Assembly (NCBI RefSeq): GCF_000309385.1
Contig: NZ_JH976537.1
Span: 4,437,029-4,501,028 of the forward strand
DNA length: 64,000 nucleotides
Direction of reading: 5' to 3'
Source: Nodosilinea nodulosa PCC 7104
GTDB taxonomy: Bacteria; Cyanobacteriota; Cyanobacteriia; Phormidesmidales; Phormidesmidaceae
In this document: one piece after another, positions 53,916 to 60,388 of the stretch
Position numbering within the stretch: position 1 is the first letter of the stretch
How the letters are laid out: each line of letters begins with the position of its first letter
Notes under the pieces: model-generated
The model's database searches: none
What the model was told of the DNA's origin: nothing
Seen by the model: only the letters and a program-made list of their open reading frames with translations
Made by a program: the position numbers and the translations under genes

Positions 53916-54149
53916 ATGAGCGTTGACAGCAAAGACTTTCAAGACGAGCTGCAAAAAGCGATCGACTACGCCCACCAGATCAGTGCCGAGAAGGGTGAAA
54001 CCTCCTCTGAGGCCGCTGCCGCCTGGGATGTAGTTGAAGAAATGCGGGCTGAGGTCTCGCATCAGCACCAAAAACCCAAGCAAACCGGCTTTGATAAATA
54101 CCTAGAGGAGAATCCCGATGCTCCCGAAGGCCTGATGTACGACACCTAG
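53916..54149 (+). CDS. CP12-like protein lacking all regulatory cysteines
   Basis: A 77-residue protein. The CP12 core is clear: AEKGETSSEAAAAWDVVEEMRAE at about 24-46 with the A-W-D-x-V-E-E motif, then HQKPKQ, KYLEENPDAPEG and a C-terminal YD, matching the GAPDH-binding tail. In standard CP12 two Cys pairs form light-regulated disulfides that assemble GAPDH and phosphoribulokinase; here the four positions are Ser23, Ala33, Leu63 and Gly72, and the protein has no Cys at all. It therefore cannot switch by thioredoxin. GAGGAG lies 7 bases before the ATG. Cyanobacterial CP12 variants lacking Cys pairs are known. Confidence 0.88.
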   Translation: MSVDSKDFQDELQKAIDYAHQISAEKGETSSEAAAAWDVVEEMRAEVSHQHQKPKQTGFDKYLEENPDAPEGLMYDT

Positions 54150-54272
54150 ATCCCGCCAGCGATCGCCGAAAACTAGCCCCACTGGCAAATCGCGGTGTTA
54201 AGATAGGCAAGGTTAGTTTTCGGTAGATTTCGCTTGTTTCATTCCATCAATTTGTTTGATTTCCGATACAGC

Positions 54273-54316
54273 TTTGTCTCCGTTTACTCACTGCACTTGT
54301 ACAGTAAGGAGACAAA
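54273..54316 (+). promoter_or_regulatory. hairpin sequestering the ribosome-binding site of the RRM gene
   Basis: TTTGTCTCC (54273-54281) pairs perfectly with GGAGACAAA (54308-54316), and TTACT (54284) pairs with AGTAA (54303), leaving a GT bulge and a 14-base loop. The Shine-Dalgarno AAGGAG (54306-54311) is inside the stem and the ATG follows 3 bases after it. Seen: the pairing. Inferred: temperature- or protein-dependent translation. Confidence 0.65.
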
Positions 54317-54319
54317 ACT

Positions 54320-54625
54320 ATGTCACTCTATGTTGGTAACCTGTCCTACGATGTCACCCGCGACGACCTAGAACGGGTGTTTGCAGAATACGGCGACGTG
54401 AAGCGGGTCAGCCTGCCCACCGATCGCGAGACTGGCCGCCCACGGGGCTTTGCCTTTGTCGATATGGCCGCTGAAACTCAGGAAGACACCATCATCGAAT
54501 CCCTCGATGGGGCCGAGTGGATGGGTCGCGAAATGCGGGTTAACAAAGCCCGCCCCCGCGACGATTCCCGCAGCAGCGCAGGCGCAGGCGGCAACGGCGG
54601 CAACTATCGCCGCACCGGCTTCTAA
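54320..54625 (+). CDS. RNA-binding protein with one RRM domain (Rbp family)
   Basis: A 101-residue protein. RNP2 is LYVGNL (about 3-8) and RNP1 is RGFAFVDM (about 42-49), forming a four-stranded RRM; the tail is short and Gly/Asn/Arg-rich (SSAGAGGNGGNYRRTGF). Cyanobacterial Rbp proteins are typically cold-induced and bind single-stranded RNA, with roles in mRNA stability and localisation near thylakoids. The 170-base non-coding leader and the SD hairpin suggest post-transcriptional control. A terminator follows at 54654. Confidence 0.95.
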   Translation: MSLYVGNLSYDVTRDDLERVFAEYGDVKRVSLPTDRETGRPRGFAFVDMAAETQEDTIIESLDGAEWMGREMRVNKARPRDDSRSSAGAGGNGGNYRRTGF

Positions 54626-54653
54626 ATATCGCTAGCGAATTTTAAGCCTTGAT

Positions 54654-54682
54654 AGGGTAGGCCCCAGCGGTCTACCCTTTTT
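54654..54682 (+). terminator. rho-independent terminator after the RRM gene
   Basis: GGGTAGGCC / GGTCTACCC stem with a 5-base loop (CCAGC), then TTTTT. Confidence 0.85.
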
Positions 54683-54701
54683 GCTGACATCTGCGGGCCG
54701 A

Positions 54702-55625
54702 TTACAGGTTCTCTCGCTCAGCAATAACCGGCGAGCGATCGACCTGGGGCTGGGGCTTACCGTGAACGTCCAGGTAGCCCAGTTCCGTCAGGAAGGCGTA
54801 CAGGGCGGTGGGAAAGTCGGGGTAGGTCTCAGCTACTTCACCCTCGTTGGTATAGCTTTCGAGCCCCCAGTCGTCGTGACGATCGTAGTGAGCCAGCATG
54901 TACTGCCAGCCCTCTTGATACTGCCCTAGACGAATTTGCTGGGCCACATAGCCCGCCAGCACACCGTTTTTGTCGCCCTGCTCGGCAAAATCCGGGTCTT
55001 CGATCGTGAAGCGCATGCCGGAGGCAATATCCTGTAGGTAGTTGGTGAACTGGGCGGTGGTGTCGCGGTACCCGCCGTTGCTGTAGGTCAGAATGACGCT
55101 GGGCGGATAGGACCCGGCGTAGGAGCTAAAGCTGTAAAAAAAGGCATTGTCGAGGCTGACAAATTCCATCAGCCCATCGCCATTGAGGTCTTTAAAATCG
55201 CCGCCGCCGCCGTCGAGGTAGCTAAAGTAGATGGGGTTAAACTGCTGGTTTTGCCAGGCGTAGGTGGTGTAAGCCAGGCAGCAGTGGGCGCCCCCCGTAA
55301 AGGTTTGAACGACCACCTCTGAAGTGCCGTCACTGTCGAGATCTATCAGCTCGATGCCCCCAAAGCTGGCGGCGGTGTCGGTGGCTGTCAGCTTCAGCTC
55401 GTCGTTGTAGAACAGTTGCAGCGTCAGGTTGTCGCCGCTTTCCTCGGCGGCGTAGTCGATGGGGGTGTAGCTGGCTACGACGCGAATAGGCCCCTGCTCG
55501 ATCGCGCGATTTGTGAACGCTTCGCTGTCGTAATCGATGTCTAGGCGAGGGTTTTCGGCCAGGGCGGGCAGCCCCAGGGTCAGCAGGCTACCGACTAGCA
55601 GACTTTTCAGGATGGCTTTCATCAA
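54702..55625 (-). CDS. secreted protein with FG-GAP/VCBS-like calcium loops
   Basis: A 307-residue protein with a signal peptide (MMKAILKSLLVGSLLTLGLPALAE, cleavage after ALA). Two Asp-rich loops, LDSDGTSEVVVQTF (about 95) and LNGDGLMEFVSL (about 147), resemble calcium-binding beta-propeller or dockerin-like repeats. A Cys pair in GGAHCCLAYTTY sits between them. The C-terminal third is helical and ends in PVIAERENL. It is probably periplasmic; I cannot assign a function. It is followed (in transcription order) by nothing before the convergent RRM gene. Confidence 0.65.
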   Translation of the reverse strand: MMKAILKSLLVGSLLTLGLPALAENPRLDIDYDSEAFTNRAIEQGPIRVVASYTPIDYAAEESGDNLTLQLFYNDELKLTATDTAASFGGIELIDLDSDGTSEVVVQTFTGGAHCCLAYTTYAWQNQQFNPIYFSYLDGGGGDFKDLNGDGLMEFVSLDNAFFYSFSSYAGSYPPSVILTYSNGGYRDTTAQFTNYLQDIASGMRFTIEDPDFAEQGDKNGVLAGYVAQQIRLGQYQEGWQYMLAHYDRHDDWGLESYTNEGEVAETYPDFPTALYAFLTELGYLDVHGKPQPQVDRSPVIAERENL

Positions 55626-55689
55626 CGGTTCTATGTCTCAATGACACTACTTACACGGTTGGTTCAGCTTGCCCCGGTTAATTCTGGGG

Positions 55690-56112
55690 CTACCAGCGCC
55701 GCCAGTGGCGTTTGCCCACGACAAAAACGCCCAGCAGCACGCCGACGACTAGGGGGTAAGACATGGTAACCAGGGCCGCCGGAATGGGCAAAAATCCTTT
55801 TACAAAAATTACCAGGGTGACGCAGGGCACCAGCGCCCACAGTACGCCCGTATCGATGTAAACGCGACTGGTAAACCACCGCTCCAGGAGAGTTAGAGCC
55901 AGCGCCCCGACGACAAAGCCAGCGATAACGGGCAACACCATAAACAGCAGCTGCAACAGCGGCAGCAGGCCGCTGCCCGCGTTGGACAGCAGTAGGGATA
56001 ACCCCTGGGTCAGCAGCAGGTCGGCGGCGGTGGCGATCGCCACCGCCGCCAGCGCTACCTGAAGCAAAATCACCCAGGGCAAGGACTTAAGCCGCCAAAA
56101 GGGGTTACGCAT
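55690..56112 (-). CDS. hypothetical membrane protein, four helices
   Basis: A 140-residue, strongly hydrophobic protein starting MRNPFWRLKSLPWVILLQVALAAVAIATAADLLL; four membrane helices and basic ends (GKRHWRRW). No recognised domain. A start nine codons upstream at 56139 is possible. It lies 64 bases upstream of the secreted-protein gene on the same strand, possibly one transcript. The IS1634 element inserted about 60 bases before its start may have removed or supplied its promoter. Confidence 0.6.
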   Translation of the reverse strand: MRNPFWRLKSLPWVILLQVALAAVAIATAADLLLTQGLSLLLSNAGSGLLPLLQLLFMVLPVIAGFVVGALALTLLERWFTSRVYIDTGVLWALVPCVTLVIFVKGFLPIPAALVTMSYPLVVGVLLGVFVVGKRHWRRW

Positions 56113-56173
56113 AGCCGCAGCAATAGAAGTCACGCCCATTATTGCGCTGAATTTTAAATCTGCCGAACTTTAA

Positions 56174-57967
56174 CTCCCGGTTCGCTCATTTCTAAGGTGG
56201 TTCGTCAGATACGGGCCCCAGCAGGGTGTAAATACTTACCGGGAAGTTGAGAGCCTTTAAGATCTGCTGCTGTAAAGGCGTCAGCTCCGTCAGATGGGCA
56301 TAGGTCTGCCCTCGTGCATTCACCATGACTAGAGTAATGTCGCGAAAACTGGCCAACAGTAATTCGGCTGTCGGACGTGCCGTCGCCCGCTTGGGATTAC
56401 CGATATATAGCCCTGAGAGGGTTTCTTGGTGACCAGCTAAGGCTTGACGCATCTGAAACTCCACCAGCGTTAACAGCCGCAACCCCATCGAGAGTAAGCG
56501 AATTAATCCCTTGATATGGTCTTCACGCTGTAAGTACATCGGGGAGAGGGAGAGGGGATGCCCTTTGAGTCGGCTAAAGCTGTGCTCCACCAGATATTCT
56601 TGGCGGTAGACCGTCACGGCTTGAGGCAGCGATAATGCCACTGCGGGATGATTGGTGACATAGACCCGCCAGCCCAAGGTTTGCATCTGCTGGTTGATGG
56701 CCTCAGTTTCTAGGGTGCCATTCACCTGGAATCGACGGTGCTCCACCATCCGAGCCGGGCGGTCCCGGTAGCGACGCACAGCGTGTTGCTCCACCTGTTG
56801 TGAGTAGGTGAGTTGAACGTAGGCCTTGACCCGGTAGCGGGTGAGAATCGTCTCGGCGGCTTGCGCTAAGGCGACCTCATCGGGAAAGGCTTTCTGGCCG
56901 CGCCCCGATTGGTTGAGCGCCGCTAGGGCCGTCTGGGCGTGCTCAAGTCGAGCTTGGAAGGCCTGCTGGGCGGATTGAGCATAAGCCAAGGAGTACACGA
57001 CCAATTGCCGCTCTGACCACGTCCAGGTGTGTCCGTCCCATTCTCCTGTGCGGGTCTGGGTCTGCTCATAGCCTCGGGCAATCAGCGCGGTGTGACCGTC
57101 GGCATAGTCGTAGTGAATCTCCTGCAACTCAACGGCCCCTTGCTCCACTGGGTCTAGGTAGGCCTGCATCGCCTCCGCCTTGAGTTGAGTCCCACCGAGC
57201 GGACAGAGATAGTAATCGCCTGTGGCCTGGAGAAAGCAACGGGTCGCTAGACTGGCCATCTTGCTGTCACCCACGTAGAGCAACCCAGACTGACTGAGGG
57301 TCTGACGCACCTGCCCGATGGCCGGAATGTAGAGCGGGTCGTCGGCGCGCTGCCCGGAGACAATCTCGGTCGCTATCGGTAGCCCCAGCGGATCTAGCGT
57401 CGCCAGCATCAGCTTCAGTTGGGGCAGGTCGGGGCGATGGTCTTTGCTATGGCCATATTGGAACAGCCCTGACTCATTGACCGTCCAATCCCCGCTGACG
57501 CTGGTACTATCCAGACGCAGCCGTTTGGGGTGCAGGTCATACACCTGAATCTGACGCTGATTCAACGCCGGTTCAAACAACGCCCATTGGGCATCATCAC
57601 TGAGATATCGCAACACGCTTTCTAGGCGGTCGTCACTCAGGTCAAGGGCGCGAACCGGTTGCTGCAAGCCCTGTTGCAAGGTTTCCTGATGTCGCTCTAC
57701 CCAGGCCTGCACGGGGTTTAACCGGTGATCCGCTTGGGACAAAATGTGGCTCAGCCAAACTATCACCACATGGCCTAAGCTGAGCCCCTGCCAGTTCCCA
57801 TGGGTCGGAAAGTAGTCGTCGAGCAGGGGTTGCACGTCCATCCGCTGCAGTTGGGCCAGCAACAGGGGAATATCGTCAACCCGTTCGGTGATAACGGTTA
57901 GGGGGGTATCCATAGCCCTAACCTATCCCAATTGGCTGACCTCATTTAAAAATGAGCGAACCGTGAG
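56174..57967. mobile_element. intact IS1634-family insertion sequence
   Basis: Terminal inverted repeats CTCCCGGTTCGCTCATTTCTAA (left, 56174) and its near-inverse ending at 57967 (CTCACGGTTCGCTCATTTTTAA) are flanked by a 6-bp direct repeat CTTTAA (56168-56173 and 57968-57973), the expected target duplication. The single long transposase gene is intact. Both features indicate recent transposition. Confidence 0.93.
56192..57913 (-). CDS. IS1634-family DDE transposase
   Basis: A 573-residue transposase. The acidic triad is visible as LDSTSVSGDW, YVGDSKMAS and YLVEHSFSRLKG, with the E followed by the H-x-F-x-R-x-K pattern of the IS4-like/IS1634 group. The start MDTPLTVITERVDDIPLLL and the DDYFPTHGNWQGLSLG segment are characteristic of the family. 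The gene fills the element with only 18 bases to the left end and 54 to the right. No frameshift or stop is seen, so it is probably active. Confidence 0.95.
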   Translation of the reverse strand: MDTPLTVITERVDDIPLLLAQLQRMDVQPLLDDYFPTHGNWQGLSLGHVVIVWLSHILSQADHRLNPVQAWVERHQETLQQGLQQPVRALDLSDDRLESVLRYLSDDAQWALFEPALNQRQIQVYDLHPKRLRLDSTSVSGDWTVNESGLFQYGHSKDHRPDLPQLKLMLATLDPLGLPIATEIVSGQRADDPLYIPAIGQVRQTLSQSGLLYVGDSKMASLATRCFLQATGDYYLCPLGGTQLKAEAMQAYLDPVEQGAVELQEIHYDYADGHTALIARGYEQTQTRTGEWDGHTWTWSERQLVVYSLAYAQSAQQAFQARLEHAQTALAALNQSGRGQKAFPDEVALAQAAETILTRYRVKAYVQLTYSQQVEQHAVRRYRDRPARMVEHRRFQVNGTLETEAINQQMQTLGWRVYVTNHPAVALSLPQAVTVYRQEYLVEHSFSRLKGHPLSLSPMYLQREDHIKGLIRLLSMGLRLLTLVEFQMRQALAGHQETLSGLYIGNPKRATARPTAELLLASFRDITLVMVNARGQTYAHLTELTPLQQQILKALNFPVSIYTLLGPVSDEPP

Positions 57968-57973
57968 CTTTAA

Positions 57974-58375
57974 TGCTGGTTGAAGGCGAATGGCCAGGGT
58001 CGTGGCCGAGCAGGCAGGCCCCTCGCATAGAGGCGCAGGGCCTGGACCCGTGAGATGGATCAAAAATCCTCGGGCATTTTCGTTTCCAGAATGCTCCCAG
58101 AGTGTGGCTAGTACTCGAAGGCTGAAATATATCCACCGTTTGGGCACGCTTGGCTCCCTAGCTCCCCTGCTCCCTAGCTTGCAGAAATAGTCCCTAAACT
58201 TCTGCCTCAGAGTACTTAGGGAGGTACCTCAGTCCGTTAGAAGCAGGGGTGATTGCTGTGATAAGTAAATCTTTGCAGTGCTGAGGCCTTAGATATGGGA
58301 TAACAATAGGTGTGGGCGCAGGTGCTGATCTGGGCCTGGCTTGTCTTACTTTTGCCCTGGTTTTGAGTTTGTCCT
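57974..58375. other. 400-base non-coding leader upstream of ccaA
   Basis: Contains AT-rich stretches, a GAGGTACCTC palindrome near 58220 and a direct CTCAG repeat around it. No ORF with a ribosome site. It probably holds the ccaA promoter, now adjacent to the IS element. Confidence 0.4.
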
Positions 58376-59197
58376 ATGGAAAAGCTGCTGCAAGGTCTGC
58401 GTGAGTTTCAGGAAAACTACATTCCCGATCGCCAGGAGCTCCTTAAGCAGCTGGCCAAGGGGCAGACTCCTCGCGTGCTTTTCATCGGCTGCTCCGACTC
58501 GCGGGTTGACCCCACCATCATCACCCAGTCTGAGATCGGCGACCTGTTTGTGATTCGCAATGCGGGCAATATTATTCCGCCCTACGAGGCCACCAACGGC
58601 GGCGAAGGGGCCACGATTGAGTACGCCCTGGAAGCGCTGGATATTGAGCAGGTGATTGTCTGCGGCCACAGCCAGTGCGGGGCGATGAAGGGGCTCCTGC
58701 AAATTGGCGATCTAGAAGACAAAATGCCCCTGGTCTACCACTGGCTGCACCACACCGAGGGCACCCGCAAGCTGGTGGAAGACAACTACGGCCACCTGGA
58801 GAAAAAAGAAAAGCTGAACATGCTGGTGGCCCAGAACGTGCTGACCCAGATCGACAACCTGCAAACCTACCCTTCGGTGCGATCGCGCCTCCACGTCGGT
58901 ACCCTGTCCATCCACGGCTGGATCTACGAGCTTGAAACCGCCCAGATCCTGGCCTACGACGAGGAGAGCAACGCCTTTTTGCCTCCCCACAGCAAAATTC
59001 ACCCTGACCGAGGCGCGGCTAAGGTGCTGAAGCTCGGCGGGCTGTCGCGATCGCTCAACCCTACGGTGCGGCCAGGGGCCGGTGCCCCATCGGTGGCGCT
59101 GCCCACCTTTTCTGAACCAGCACAGCCCCACTGGCCTGGGGCCAATCGCCTCAGCCCCGAGCAGGCGGCCCGCATTTACCGGGGCGCTGGAGTCTGA
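58376..59197 (+). CDS. ccaA: beta-carbonic anhydrase, carboxysomal type
   Basis: A 273-residue zinc enzyme that interconverts CO2 and bicarbonate. Zinc ligands are C39 (with the D41/R43 dyad in CSDSRVD), H98 and C101 (CGHSQCG). The N-terminal MEKLLQGLREFQENYI helix and the C-terminal extension of about 75 residues beyond the catalytic core (GWIYELETAQILAYDEESNAF, then a Pro-rich tail) are those of CcaA/IcfA, which is packed into beta-carboxysomes through CcmM/CcmN. Losing it usually causes a high-CO2 requirement. The IS element ends 408 bases upstream. Confidence 0.95.
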   Translation: MEKLLQGLREFQENYIPDRQELLKQLAKGQTPRVLFIGCSDSRVDPTIITQSEIGDLFVIRNAGNIIPPYEATNGGEGATIEYALEALDIEQVIVCGHSQCGAMKGLLQIGDLEDKMPLVYHWLHHTEGTRKLVEDNYGHLEKKEKLNMLVAQNVLTQIDNLQTYPSVRSRLHVGTLSIHGWIYELETAQILAYDEESNAFLPPHSKIHPDRGAAKVLKLGGLSRSLNPTVRPGAGAPSVALPTFSEPAQPHWPGANRLSPEQAARIYRGAGV

Positions 59198-59224
59198 GGC
59201 TATCCTGAAGACAGGCGCCGCTGA

Positions 59225-59359
59225 AGGAATCCCACGCCCCCGGCCTACGCGATCGCCCCCAGCGAAGTCCGTGAAGGCTATGCCAAAGTTACCTTTCCCG
59301 ACCGCTGGCCCCTCAGCGAGTCCATCGAAGACCTGCCAAGCCCACCCTTCTGGGCCTAA
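59225..59359 (+). pseudogene. unidentified C-terminal coding fragment
   Basis: A 44-codon frame without a start. It reads AYAIAPSEVREGYAKVTFPDRW, then PLSESIEDLPSPPFWA and a TAA stop, and looks protein-like (balanced composition, aromatic residues). It follows ccaA by 28 bases in another frame. I cannot name its family; it may be the end of a gene lost by deletion. Confidence 0.35.
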
Positions 59360-59424
59360 ACGACCCTCTAACCCCCATCTCCTCCCCTCCCCCATCCCCC
59401 CTACTCCCCCCACTCCCCCACCCC
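59360..59424. repeat. C-rich low-complexity tract
   Basis: Repeated CCCCATCCCCCCTACTCCCC-type runs, the C-strand equivalent of the G-rich tandem repeats elsewhere in the window. Confidence 0.7.
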
Positions 59425-59994
59425 CTACCGATCAAACCTAGCAATCCGCCGCGCCCCCCCAATACTCTGCTCACCGGGGCCAAAGGTCACTTCCAGGGCC
59501 TGCTGGTCGGCATAGGCCTGGGATGCCTCCCGGTAGACGGTGCGGGTGGTGGGCAGGGTGCGCCGCTGGCCGTCGTAATCGAAGGTAATGGCGTATTTGA
59601 CATCCTTAAGCAGGGTGGGGTCGGTGCGCTGCTCGATCGGTTCGCGCTTGCGGGCCTCCAGCTCGTCGGCGGTGGGGCGAGGCGGCAGCGGTGGCCAGAA
59701 GAGCCCGTTGTCGTCGGGGCCGGTGGCGGCTCCCTCGGGGCGCAGGCCGTTGCGGTTGACCAGCGAGTTCGAGTCAAAGGTTTCCGCATGGATCGTCTGG
59801 CGGCGATCGAAGCTGCGGGCATACTCCACCTGCCAGGTTTGGGTGACGGTGGCGGTGGCCTCGTAGGTGCCGGTAGTCACGGTGTTGCCCGTGGCGGGGT
59901 AGTTATCGCACCCGGCGACCAAGCTTAGGGTCAAACCCAGGGCACCGGCCTGGACCCAGCGAAATGGCGAGAACTGAGGCGTTGACGTAGGCAT
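59425..59994 (-). CDS. predicted lipoprotein
   Basis: A 189-residue protein with a signal peptide ending in a lipobox (LSLVAGC; the Cys at about residue 29 would be lipidated), so it is anchored to a membrane facing the periplasm or lumen. The rest is polar: a Thr-rich stretch, FDRRQTIHAETF, PPLPPRPTADELEARKREP, and a C-terminal region with YREASQAYADQQALEVTFGPGEQ. I recognise no domain. It converges with the region after ccaA. Confidence 0.65.
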   Translation of the reverse strand: MPTSTPQFSPFRWVQAGALGLTLSLVAGCDNYPATGNTVTTGTYEATATVTQTWQVEYARSFDRRQTIHAETFDSNSLVNRNGLRPEGAATGPDDNGLFWPPLPPRPTADELEARKREPIEQRTDPTLLKDVKYAITFDYDGQRRTLPTTRTVYREASQAYADQQALEVTFGPGEQSIGGARRIARFDR

Positions 59995-60388
59995 AGCAGC
60001 GATTGGTGGCTTTTCCAGAAGGTTATCTGTGTTGTTTAGACGCTACCAGGGCTTTGTATCGAACAGATCGGGAAAGCGGCAGGGGGCAAAAGTGGCACAG
60101 CGGCGGCAGGGAAGGGTTTGGCCCCTTGGATCTAGGTAAAGAGATCCAGGTAAAGAACCGATGACGTTAACCTGGGGTTATCTTCTGAGCGGCATCTAAC
60201 GGCTTAGCATAATTCAAGTAGTTTGAGCTTCAGGCTCAAATTACGTTGTGTGTCAGTCTGCGGCATCTGCCGATCGCCCCCTGGGAGTATCCGCTAGACA
60301 TGGTATTGAGTGCCTGGCTGCGGCCTATGTACGGCGATCGAGAGGCATGCCCCGCTCCCGGCTTCCGCGCTTTCCCCCAACCTGCCCT
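59995..60388. other. upstream region of the exporter gene
   Basis: The 394-base region between divergent lipoprotein and exporter genes. It is AT-richer around 60200. An in-frame extension of the exporter ORF back to 60248 exists but is unlikely to be translated. Confidence 0.4.
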
